Assembly: GCA_019155205.2 (NCBI GenBank)
Contig: JAHNZQ020000004.1
Coordinates: 2,326,926-2,390,925, forward strand
From: Gracilaria vermiculophylla
Lineage: Eukaryota > Rhodophyta > Florideophyceae > Gracilariales > Gracilariaceae
DNA length: 64,000 nt
Reading direction: 5' to 3'
Of this stretch, positions 47,690 through 56,925 are shown in pieces. A program made the position numbers and the translations under genes. A model generated the notes under the pieces. The model was not told where the DNA came from. It saw only the letters and a list, made by a program, of their open reading frames with translations, and made no database searches. Every line of letters starts with the position of its first letter. Within the stretch, counting starts at the first letter, position 1.

Positions 47690-48461
47690 CTTAGTAACTA
47701 GTCTTTCCCCATTCTTGTCAAGTAACGCTAATACAGCGTTTTGGCACCGAATTAATGTAGCCATTAACCGTCGGAATTGAAATATTGTCCCAGTCATACG
47801 TAATACAGTTTTTCAAATAAGACATTATGCTAAACGACATTATTGCCATATACCATTCTTGATGAGAAACTCCATACATGTTCAATCGGAATTAAGTCTG
47901 GTAAGCGTACTTGCCAATCCATTCCCTTTATGTATGCTTCTTTTAGCCATTCTAACAACAGGTTGGAATTTTGTACCAGTGCATTATCTAGTTGAAATCA
48001 AACTTTTTTCCGCATACACAATATAAATAGGGTAGCATAAAGTTAAAAAGAACTTCTTAGTATCATGCAGAGTCTATATTTCCATCAATTAATGCAATAT
48101 GTGTTTTTCCGTATTTTGAGATACCAATCCTTTCTATTAGAAAACCTCCTCCAGAGTGTCGTGTCGAAAATTCAGAGCTTTATTTTCCATGATCATGCCA
48201 ATAATATTTATAACAATCCATATTATCCAAGTTGAACTTTTATTCGTCACAAACAATTACAGTGTGCCATTGCTCTTTCCAGTACGCCCCGTTTGCATAG
48301 CAAGATAACATTTTTGTTTAGGAAAAGTCTACTAGAACGGAGTTGTTCTTCCTTTTATATATTTAAACAACTTTTGCTATTGATTTCACGCCGTATTAGT
48401 GACTTAGATACATTGAGCTTTACGGTTTTCGCAATGTTTTTACACGAAGTCTTTTTGCGAC
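47690..48461 (-). pseudogene. Tc1/mariner transposase relic 2, C-terminal and central part
   Basis: Minus-strand remains: DNMDCYKYYWHDHGK, HSGGGFLI, GISKYGKTHIALIDG, then LDNALVQNSNLLLEWLKEAYI (second catalytic Asp region), VRLPDLIPIEHVW (Glu) and YINSVPKRCISV. Highly similar to the relic at 32.3-33.2 kb but with more stops. The N-terminal helix-turn-helix is at 48461-48360 (KNIAKTVKLNVSKSLIRREI) and is interrupted at 48461 by a Gypsy element. The remaining N-terminus lies beyond it at 53265-53321. Confidence 0.75.
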
Positions 48462-48722
48462 TGTAGTGGATGAGCATCATCCACTTCCAAAGACATAGAT
48501 AGTTACCCGCGATTAGGTGGAGCATTGTGCAGCACCCACGACATAGGTAGCGCTGCTTGATTAGCTGGCAGTTAGCTCCGATTGGCGTTTCCCGATTCGG
48601 GCACAGCGGCGTCAACTTAAGCCGCTGGTGCGCCGCCCTTCCGTAAACCTCGAGGGCATCGAACTCAACAGCACACACAAAACTCTCACCGTCAGCCTGC
48701 GCGTCCCTCCGAACTGCGCACA
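48462..48722 (+). repeat. 5' LTR of the 4.8-kb Gypsy element
   Basis: 261 bp, TGTAGTGGATGAGC... to ...CTGCGCACA. Differs from the 3' LTR at 8 positions (about 3%). Confidence 0.9.
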
Positions 48723-48776
48723 GTGATCCCTGCCGATACCGGTTATATCGCGCTCATTACCACGTTGGATCATCAA

Positions 48777-50171
48777 ATGGCTTCCATACCAACTACGCTC
48801 TCACCCGTAATGATGCATGCCGAAAGTTCTGCTGATAACCAGGACTACATTCTTCAACCCCCATCTTCCGTTTCCTTTTCAGTCAGCCACCCCAAGCTGA
48901 CATCAACGACTGTGAAGGCCATCAGAGTTTTTCTTCAACAGTACGATCAATATGCCAAGGAAGTTAGAGCACGAGCGCTTCAACTGGCTGTTGTAGACTC
49001 CACCACGACCGAACCGGTCCGTCCCGTCAACCTGTCCTACTGTGTGGACCCTGAATGGCTAGAGTCCTCAATTGAACTGGAATACATCCCAGGTGTTAAG
49101 AGCACGGACGAACTCACTGACGAGAAACTCCGAGCATATCTTGATTCAGAGGCCGAAGAGGAAAAGGACATGATGACCATCGCCCACATCGACAATATCA
49201 TCAAACGAGAAGTACATATGGACATGACAGATACCTCATCTCGCTCACGCATGAAAAGTTTTTTTACGTCATATCTCTCCGCACTAAGACGCAACGGACT
49301 ATCTTGGATCATGAAGGACCATCCGAAACTTGCGGTGAAGCACTTAGTTTCCGCAGTTAAACCACGATCTTTACAACAACGGGTTCTAACGGATCTTGAA
49401 CTAGCATATTCTTCTCACAACAACAACGTGAAAGAATTCATGAACCACGCCATGACTGTTGCCGAAGCTTTTCAGATCATAGACAATGGCCCGCCTTCAA
49501 CATCGCGACACTCGAACTCGCGTTCAGGTCCGTCAGGTGGAGAGACGAGATCCACGAAAGAAAACAAAAGAAGCTCTGCAGCATCTGCGTCGTCCGCACG
49601 CTCCTCTCGCAAAGGTTCAGCACGACCACCTCCGTTCTGTCCGCACCCTCCTTGCGCAAAGAATGAAGAACGGCATTGGATTGACGACTGCGAGAAATGC
49701 ACTGATGCCGAGAAGGAGACTTTGAAAGCTGATATGAGAGCCAGGATTGCCGCCAGAAAAGCCGCAGATGGTCCATCGAGGAGCACTAGATCACAGAAAG
49801 CCAACACAAATCAGGCCAGGGATAAAACTGTAGGCCGTCTACGGCCACCAGTGCAAGGCTCAAGCGCCAGCTGTTCTATCACTGTATCAGATTGGATTAG
49901 CTCCGTGGAATCCAGTGGCCGATGTGACGATGGAAGCGATGACAGCATCGCGTCTCCCAAACTCGCGGAATCCGCTGCTATCAGAGGCATTGGAAAGATC
50001 GCAGCTATCAATACCGTCAAACTTTCAGTCGCGCTGAAAAAAATAAGCAAGACGCCGCCGAACAATTTTCTTTCTCTCGCATTTGGACTGTGCCACGCAC
50101 CATCTTACATCTGGCATCCGGAAATCTCGCACTCCACAACATCTCATTCTTGGTGGCAGACGATGATCTAG
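48777..50171 (+). CDS. Gag of the 4.8-kb Gypsy element, with start of protease
   Basis: ATG 48777 opens a frame with no stop for 464 codons. The first half is the Gag capsid-like region. Then comes a Ser/Arg-rich linker and a zinc-knuckle-like cluster, FCPHPPCAKNEERHWIDDCEKC, of the C-x4-C...H-x4-C type seen in oomycete Gypsy Gag proteins. Near the end CDDGSDDSIASPKLAESAAI is the protease active-site segment (DDGS instead of DSGA). The frame after about 50064 does not continue the protease; the match resumes one base back (FSFSRIWTVPRTILHLASG) in the next ORF. So the natural product is Gag-PR-Pol across a -1 shift, or a one-base deletion has occurred. The frame is also open upstream of this ATG to the LTR end, with a GTG at 48723. 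Confidence 0.75.
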   Translation: MASIPTTLSPVMMHAESSADNQDYILQPPSSVSFSVSHPKLTSTTVKAIRVFLQQYDQYAKEVRARALQLAVVDSTTTEPVRPVNLSYCVDPEWLESSIELEYIPGVKSTDELTDEKLRAYLDSEAEEEKDMMTIAHIDNIIKREVHMDMTDTSSRSRMKSFFTSYLSALRRNGLSWIMKDHPKLAVKHLVSAVKPRSLQQRVLTDLELAYSSHNNNVKEFMNHAMTVAEAFQIIDNGPPSTSRHSNSRSGPSGGETRSTKENKRSSAASASSARSSRKGSARPPPFCPHPPCAKNEERHWIDDCEKCTDAEKETLKADMRARIAARKAADGPSRSTRSQKANTNQARDKTVGRLRPPVQGSSASCSITVSDWISSVESSGRCDDGSDDSIASPKLAESAAIRGIGKIAAINTVKLSVALKKISKTPPNNFLSLAFGLCHAPSYIWHPEISHSTTSHSWWQTMI

Positions 50172-51275
50172 CCTGCGAAGCGCTCTTAATCGGCAGGCCA
50201 GTACTCGAACACCTTCAAGTCGATACCAATACGCTTCTGGACAACAACAGGTTCGCTTTGAACGGCTCGGACTGCTCTACCGTAGGCAACCCTACCTCTA
50301 CTGCTAGTGGGGGATACGTCAGCCGACTGATGATCGCCCGTCTAAACGGAAAAACCTCCGGCGAGCACACACAGATCGACCACAATAGACCAGGAGTGAA
50401 CTACAACTCAGATCGTCAGGACGAAGACCCGTTTCCAGACCCGGCATTACTCGATTCTGTAGACAGCTACCAACACGAAGATATTCGCGCTGCCGTTAAT
50501 GGAATGCTACGAATCGCCGCAGACAACGGAATGGCTCCCAAGGACTCGGAACATCTGAGACAACTGGTCGACGAGCACATCGATATTTTCAGAACTTCAC
50601 TTTCATCCAGACCTGCAGCCAAAGTCGCGCCCTTGAAGATCACGCTAACCGCAGATGCTTGCCCAGTTCGTGTCCGCTTGCGCAAGTATTCACAGGACCA
50701 GCGAAACTTCTTGGCCAAATTCGTTTCTGAGCTCGTTCGTACTGGCATGGTGTATCCGAATTCATCCTCTCCATGGGCATCTGCCCCGCTTATTCTGCCG
50801 AAACCAGGGCCTGCACGATTTCGATTCACAGTCAACCTGCACCCAGTCAACCAGTTTACGGTGCGGCACCAGTTCCCTATGCCCAACATTGAGCAGGAGC
50901 TCCTAAAACTCGCAAAGTCGCGCTGTTTTGCTACCTTTGATCTCTCTCACGGGTACTGGCAATTTCCGCTTCATAAGGACTCACAGGAAATTCAGTCATT
51001 CATCACGCTAGATGGCGTATTCTCTCCAACTCGAGTTCTTCATGGCACAACCAACGCCACCACACATCTTCAGTCGGTACTCGCTTCTATTTTTCCGAAG
51101 GAACTTTTGCAGCAGTTATTGTACTGGCTAGACGACATCCTTTTACACAGTTTAACTGTCGAAGGCCTACTCAACGCGATTCGCACTCTGTTTCAAACAT
51201 GCGCACGGTACTGCATTCGTCTACACCCGAAGAAATGCATTCTGTTTGCGAAGTCCATTCGCTGGTGTGGAAGAA
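50064..51275 (+). CDS. Pol of the 4.8-kb Gypsy element, protease C-terminus and reverse transcriptase
   Basis: Starts in protease (VPRTILHLASGNLAL, then SFLVADDDLACEALLIGRPV). RT follows: VRLRKYSQDQRNFLAKF, SSPWASAPLILPKPG, FRFTVNLHPVNQFT, FATFDLSHGYWQFPLHKDSQE (first catalytic Asp), TLDGVFSPTRVLHGTTNATTHLQ and LLYWLDDILLHS (active-site pair LDD intact), then LHPKKCILFAKSIRWCGR at the edge of the gap. No stop codon in this stretch. The order and intact residues suggest a recently active element. Sequence beyond 51275 is missing. Confidence 0.85.
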
Positions 51276-51375
51276 NNNNNNNNNNNNNNNNNNNNNNNNN
51301 NNNNNNNNNNNNNNNNNNNNNNNNNNNNNNNNNNNNNNNNNNNNNNNNNNNNNNNNNNNNNNNNNNNNNNNNNNN
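51276..51375. other. Assembly gap (100 N) inside pol
   Basis: Left of the gap the reading is mid-RT (RWCGR). Right of it the reading is already the end of RNase H (GLDNVWADMLTRW). About 300-350 residues expected between them are absent, so roughly 1 kb is hidden. Confidence 0.85.
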
Positions 51376-52988
51376 GATTGAGTTCCTACTCGTACACCTG
51401 CTTCCACATTAGTGGCTTGGACAACGTCTGGGCGGACATGCTAACACGCTGGACCGCACCATCAACAGTCCGCCGTCTAATCAACATTCCAGTCTTACCA
51501 TCCACTAATTCCGAAGAGCTCTGTTGGCCAACGGGGAACGAAATCGCTCAGCACCAACACAAAAATGATAGCGAGCGCCTGCCCAATTTGGAAAAGATCG
51601 ATGGTATCTGGCAAACTGCATCGGGAGTAATCTGGATTCCAGAGGCAGCCGAAAATCTCCAGCTACGACTGTGCATCATCGCGCACACCGTCCCTTCAGG
51701 ACACTGCGGGAAAAAGGCCACCTTACCGTCACTTCTCAAACACTATCAATGGAATACGGCACGTGAGGATGTCCGCAGCTTCGTTCAGGGCTGCATTCAC
51801 TGCCTCTCGACCACGGGCGGCGAAAAAGTTCCAAGGCCCTTCGGACCAACTTTGCACTGGACAAAGCCCAATGACCTTCTGCAGTTTGACTACATCGACA
51901 TTGGCCAAAGCCGAGCAGAACCAAGATACATCTTGATGTTGCGTGACGATCACTCAGACTACAAATGGTTCTTTGCCACCCCGGGCACATCCGCCGAGAA
52001 TGCGGCACTCGCCATCGTCGACTGGTGTGCGGCGTTCAGTGTTCCCTTAAGACTGATGCCAGATGGGCCATTGCACTTCAAGAACGCCACTATTAGCCTT
52101 CTTATGAAAGCTTTGCGGGTGCCACACCATTTTACGCTGCCTTACACACCCTGGAGTAACGGTGCCTTAGAGCGACTGGGCAAAGAAGTAGTACGTACTT
52201 TTCGTGCACTGGTTTCTGAGCTGCAAATGGATTTCAAGGAATGGCCGGACCTTCTACCCGTCATCCAAAGTGTGTTGAACAACGCACCATCCCCCCATCG
52301 CCGAAATATTCCTCCTGTCACAGCCTTTCTTGGCATGGCTGCTACTTCTCCAATTGGAACTTTCATTCGAACGACAACATCTGCACCAATCACCGTCTCC
52401 AAGGCTCAAAGAGAACGCTGCATAAACGTCATCGAACTGCAGAAACACGTTGCCGAGCTTCATCCTCTAGTGCAGAACTCACTTCAGCGAAACAGGAAAT
52501 TGTCACAACTTCGAGCATCCAAAGGGGTGCTCCCTAACTTCGCTCTAGGCGACTTTGTTTTGGTCGCCCGAGAGGAGTTCTTTGCGGGAGAAAAGCTTGC
52601 ACTTTGCTGGCGTGGCCCGTGTCGAATCACCCAGGTGCTGTCTGACTACGTTTTTCAAGTGGAAGATATACGAAATGGTACTCTACAAGAAGTCCATGGC
52701 TCCCGGTTGAAATTTTTTCACGACGCCTCATTGAATACCGAGGCCATACTTTCCCACGTTCTCTCCTCTGAACCCGGCATGCCAGTTAGGCGTCTACTCA
52801 AACTGGTTGAAACCGAGAATGGACTCTTTGTTCTAGTTCGTTGGAAAGGACTTGACAAAAGCGAAGACTCACTCGAACCGCTTGTCGCATTGTACGAAGA
52901 CGTCCCTGCCATGGTGCAAATCTTGCTGCGCCGCAAAAACATCCCTTCATCGCTGGCTAAGAAGGCCCGTGAAAAACTTGGTTTTTGA
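51376..52988 (+). CDS. Pol of the 4.8-kb Gypsy element, RNase H end, integrase and chromodomain
   Basis: Begins with the RNase H tail (FHISGLDNVWADMLTRW). Integrase zinc module: IIAHTVPSGHCGKKATL, then CIHCLST. Core: LQFDYIDIG (Asp), LMPDGPLHFKN (Asp) and PWSNGALERLGKE (Glu), with exactly 35 residues between the second Asp and the Glu (DD35E). C-terminal domain, then a chromodomain-like end: VRRLLKLVETENGLFVLVRWKGL, EDSLEPL, ALYEDVPAMV. TGA at 52986-52988 is followed within 3 bp by the purine tract. All catalytic residues are present and the frame is open. This chromodomain type suggests targeted integration. Confidence 0.85.
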
Positions 52989-52998
52989 AGGAGGGGAG

Positions 52999-53259
52999 TG
53001 TTGTGGATGAGCATTATCCACTTCCAAAGACATAGATAGTTACCCGCGATTAGGTGGAGCATTGTGCAGCACCCACGACATATGTAGCGCTGCTTGATTA
53101 GCTGGCAGTTAGCTCAGATTGGCGTTTCCCGACTCGGGCACAGCGGCGTCTACTTAAGCCGCCGGTGCGCCGCCCTTCCGTAAACCTCGAGGGCATCGAA
53201 CTCAACAGCACACACAAAACTCTCACCGTCAGCCTGCGCGTTCCTCCGAACTGCGCACA
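52999..53259 (+). repeat. 3' LTR of the 4.8-kb Gypsy element
   Basis: 261 bp, TGTTGTGGATGAGC... to ...CTGCGCACA, preceded by purine tract 52987-52998 and followed by target duplication GCGAC. Confidence 0.9.
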
Positions 53260-53264
53260 GCGAC

Positions 53265-53321
53265 ATAGATTCCGTTTTATTCCGCGTTTATCTGCAAGAC
53301 TGCAAAGTTGTGGACGCCCTG
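53265..53321 (-). pseudogene. Tc1/mariner relic 2, N-terminal piece and terminal repeat
   Basis: On the minus strand the reading LADKRGIKRNLC joins directly to RKKTSCKNIAKTV at 48461 once the Gypsy element and one target copy are removed. The outer end starts CAGGGCGTCCACAAC and is bordered by TA (53322-53323), as expected for a Tc1 end. Confidence 0.65.
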
Positions 53322-53323
53322 TA

Positions 53324-55512
53324 GATAGGTTTATTCTATAGGTTGCTGGAATTTTAAGAAAAAGGAGAATAATGACTGGATGAGATCCAAATGTCGGTCA
53401 TTTTCCGAATATGATTTTCCATTAGCTTTCAGTTGTAAGATTTAAAGCTGTTTGGAGTGCAAAAAAGATGATCCTTGAGCCATAATTATGGATTTTATTG
53501 CTGTAGGTTTATGATTATAAAACGAACTGTACCTGTATGTTATTTAAAAAGCGCAATACAGTGTTACTTTAGCGCATTTCATAGATGTGATTTGAATTTG
53601 AAACGCGTTCTAGTTCCTTCACTGAATAAAACTCATAGAAAATGTATGCTTCTTAAAAATGGTTCAATACTTGTACACGAATAAAGGAAGTATAATAGAA
53701 CTCCGAGAAATAATATTTAAGTTAAAAAACAACTAGATACTTACAAGAAGCTCTCCAGAAAGTAACTTGAGTTTTTTAAAGCAATTTCAGAGGACTTGAA
53801 AACAAAAAAGTAAGAGGTCATAAGATTTACTCTCAGATAGAACATATAGCTTTCTAAAATTAGAAATATTTTAAGAAATGAATCGGAAATCACTTCTTGA
53901 ACACTTTATCAGCACTGACGAATAAACGTTTTCCTTACACTGAGAATTATAATATTCTACAGCTTTCTTTTTAGTTTATCCTACTGTAAAATTATCTCTA
54001 AACCCCAAAACAACGTTTGCAAGACCAAACGTAGACGTATGGAAGGAATGTACAGTTAACCATTTCCTTAGTTTTGTAAAAGTGACGAGAATAATCATGC
54101 CCTTACAAAATGAAAATGAAAATGAAACTGTACAAAGCTTGTAAAGGTACCACAATACCACATAACTCACATTTAGAGCTTCATTATTTTGTACCTTTAC
54201 AAATTTTAGATGATATCATGAACTAAAAACTACCCTCACGTCGAGATATAAGAATTAGATTGTACTTGCATTTCTAAGTGCTCTTCATATAAAAAGAATT
54301 AAGGTGATTCCGAAAAGCGATCTTCAAAACAATGGACGTTCTATTTTAATCTGTGTTTTAAAAAATGAAATGCAAATATCCAATGCTTGTCATTTTTATA
54401 TGGAAGCAAAAAATTTTTAAAATAAAAGAAAATAATAGGCAACCATAGAATGAGTTGATTGGAAGTGGAAAACTTTCATATAACGAAATTGACACACAAG
54501 TGTTCAAAGTAAAAAACGTTGGCCAAAAAATAAAAAAAACCATTATTCTTGCTGCAAATATACATTTGTTTTGAAGCAAAATCTTTTTCATTAATTTAAT
54601 AATATACAATTGAAATATTCTTGCTACAACCGTTACAGTGAGGAATGAGTTTTTGTGATTTCAGGAGACACCCTTTGAGCGTCTTCTGAAATCACATAAA
54701 ACCACTATCAAAAGCACAAATCGTTACGGTTTGCCTAATGTTGATCAGTGTATGCTTCAGATTTACTTTAGGTTTCCATCCACTGGAGCAAAAATTTACC
54801 CATACACAAACACCCTCTTCCTTGCCCTTGCATCTTCTAGACCCGATTATTGTTTTTGTTTCAGCTTTTCAAAACCTTGCATGCAGAAGCTGTTCTTTTT
54901 TTTCGGTGCGTCGCTTGAAATACATTTGATACCGCATTGGGATCAAAGTGGCTTTTGAGTGCTTTTGCGTTTCAGAAGAAAGTCTACTGTTACTTTAGGA
55001 CACCCTCGAGACGCCATATCTGAAAAGCTCCGAGTACCGGTACTTAAGTGTTTGAAACTTTTATTTGTGATTTTCAGAAGACCTCTACTGTAAGAGCTTA
55101 CGCTTCACCAGAATGGTTTTAATTTTTAAATTGTTCACAATCTTTGTTTTCCGTATGACACTCGCCTTGGACAACTTTTTTAAATTCAAAAAAATGGTGG
55201 TTTAAACGAGTGCTTGGTAAGGAAGACTTCTCATGGCATGCTCTTACTGAAGGTGTCGAGGAAACGTACGTCTGATCTGTGCTCTATCTTCACATCGGGG
55301 GGACGCCTTACGTCTGAGAAGGACGATTGATGACAACGTTTTCATTGACCCGCGTGAAGTGACATCTATCTTACCGGAACCCTGCTGCCTCAGGGGTACG
55401 ACAGTATATGATCATCCCTTTTCCTCAAGGGTTCGGGAATCAGGTGATTAACGTACGTGTGTCTCTCTGAAAACCATACTTACTTTCACTGTGATGGTGA
55501 TCACAATTCGTT
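53324..55512. other. AT-rich region, no gene recognised; contains a hairpin
   Basis: Only short open frames. A 16-bp stem with 11-base loop lies at 54654-54696, and parts of its sequence recur at about 54985-55025 and 55072-55088. Confidence 0.4.
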
Positions 55513-56925
55513 ATGAATCCACGTCGCAGGTCAGAAGTAGCTCGACGATCAATGATGGATTTATCACGCTCTGCAATGGTACTAGTAGTTTTCTCTGCGA
55601 TGGTCATTGTTTTTTTTCCTACTAATTCAAAACGTATGAAACCGACTACTCGGATGTTAAACTCATCTACTTCGATTATTGCTTCTGGTATTCCAGCACA
55701 ACGAAATCGTTTGCTCTATCCATGGCTGATTCTTCCTTTTGCGAGGCCTCCGTCATTGGTCGAGTCTGGTTTTCGTATGGTGCACTCTGCAATCACAGAA
55801 AAATGTTCTGCGGGACTAGGTCATGCTTTTACTGTCGTCAATGCAGAGGTCTCAACAGCGTTATTGCTACATGCAAGCTACTCCCATAGATCGACACATT
55901 TTTCCTCGATTGCAGTTGATGCTGATACACTGTTCAACTGGGGAACTGGGTTTCTATCGCGTCGAGAAGTTGGACATCGATACTGTGGTTTGGATGAAGA
56001 CTTTACCCAATGCCCAGTGTGCCAAAACATTTCAGAAGAAGGGCGTTCGCTTTTTCATAGGGTTACCATTGTGCCGATGGAGATATCTTATGGATGTATA
56101 TCATGTCACTCAAATTTGAAAAGAGTCAAAGGCTTTCTTGGTGAATACGGTCAGAACAACACATTGTATCAAATGCATCCTGGAAGATGCAAACACCTCC
56201 CGAAGAGCCCAGATTTTACCTTGTCAAGATCATTCTTTTATTCCCAGTATTGGCGTGGCAATCCTATCTCTTCATTATCTGAAGCGCATCTAAACATAGT
56301 TGTCCATGCTCGTCGAGGTGACTTTTTCACTCATCGAAATCGTCGAATGACTTCGCTCAGAGAGTTTGGAAGGGTTGTCAATGATGTGGTTCGGGTCGTT
56401 AACGACGTCGGTGACGTTTTCGCACAGATGCCAATTAAGATTATTCTCTTTTCAGAAGGGCGCTCTTCGGGATCCTCGGCCGCTCATGACCTTTCAGCTA
56501 TGGACAGTCAATTTATTGACACGGACAAGCGAATCAGACATGCCGGACATTTATATAGCTTGCTCGTGGGCGAAGAAGCGCATCCAGAACACATCCGTAC
56601 TCCAGTACGATCAAGTAAGTTCTCGAATGGTCTTTCTGTAGAATTTCGTATTGCGACGTCCATGACAGATACAATTCGTTGCATGGCTGCAGCAGATATT
56701 TTTGTGGGAAGTGCTTCAGATTTATCTCAATACTTGGTCCGAGTCGTTTCCAGAGCCGGGCTACAACTTCTACCCAACTACCTTGGGTTTATTCCTGGGT
56801 GTTGTGCGATCAAGTTTTGGAGGGATGGTATTGTTGAAAATAATGATATTCACCTAATGAGAAAATATTGGTCATCGTATGTGACATCGAACAGAGCATC
56901 TGCCGCAAGAGCCATTGATATTTGA
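55513..56925 (+). CDS. Putative type II membrane glycosyltransferase-like protein (fucosyltransferase-type HARRGD motif)
   Basis: Single exon of 470 codons, the only undamaged host-type gene here. A basic N-terminus and hydrophobic segment at about residues 21-36 (AMVLVVFSAMVIVFFP) predict a type II signal anchor, as in Golgi glycosyltransferases. Then GLGHAF (about 101-106), comparable to the GxGN/GLGH turn near the start of GT-B fucosyltransferase-like domains; a Cys-rich middle (CPVC, CISC); VVHARRGDFF (about 263-272), like the HxRRxD donor-binding motif of alpha-1,2/1,6- and O-fucosyltransferases; and MAAADIFVGSASDLS (about 391-405), like the ADxxIxSxSSFS sugar-nucleotide loop. Motifs are seen; substrate and GDP-fucose use are inference. 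Start chosen because it precedes the anchor with several Arg. It stands alone amid transposon relics. Confidence 0.6.
   Translation: MNPRRRSEVARRSMMDLSRSAMVLVVFSAMVIVFFPTNSKRMKPTTRMLNSSTSIIASGIPAQRNRLLYPWLILPFARPPSLVESGFRMVHSAITEKCSAGLGHAFTVVNAEVSTALLLHASYSHRSTHFSSIAVDADTLFNWGTGFLSRREVGHRYCGLDEDFTQCPVCQNISEEGRSLFHRVTIVPMEISYGCISCHSNLKRVKGFLGEYGQNNTLYQMHPGRCKHLPKSPDFTLSRSFFYSQYWRGNPISSLSEAHLNIVVHARRGDFFTHRNRRMTSLREFGRVVNDVVRVVNDVGDVFAQMPIKIILFSEGRSSGSSAAHDLSAMDSQFIDTDKRIRHAGHLYSLLVGEEAHPEHIRTPVRSSKFSNGLSVEFRIATSMTDTIRCMAAADIFVGSASDLSQYLVRVVSRAGLQLLPNYLGFIPGCCAIKFWRDGIVENNDIHLMRKYWSSYVTSNRASAARAIDI

Larger units (their letters stand above)
48462..53259 (+). mobile_element. Near-intact Ty3/Gypsy element with 261-bp LTRs
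   Basis: Direct LTRs at 48462-48722 and 52999-53259, each 261 bp with 8 differences counted by eye. Target duplication GCGAC on both sides (48457-48461 and 53260-53264). Purine tract GAAGGAGGGGAG just before the 3' LTR. The interior codes for Gag, protease, RT, integrase and a chromodomain. A 100-N gap hides most of the RT C-terminus and RNase H. Inserted in the helix-turn-helix of a Tc1 transposase. The youngest large insertion in the window. Confidence 0.9.

Noticed and set aside
48355..48678. 107-codon minus-strand frame as a gene
   Set aside because: It runs from LTR sequence into the Tc1 helix-turn-helix; a chance fusion created by the insertion.
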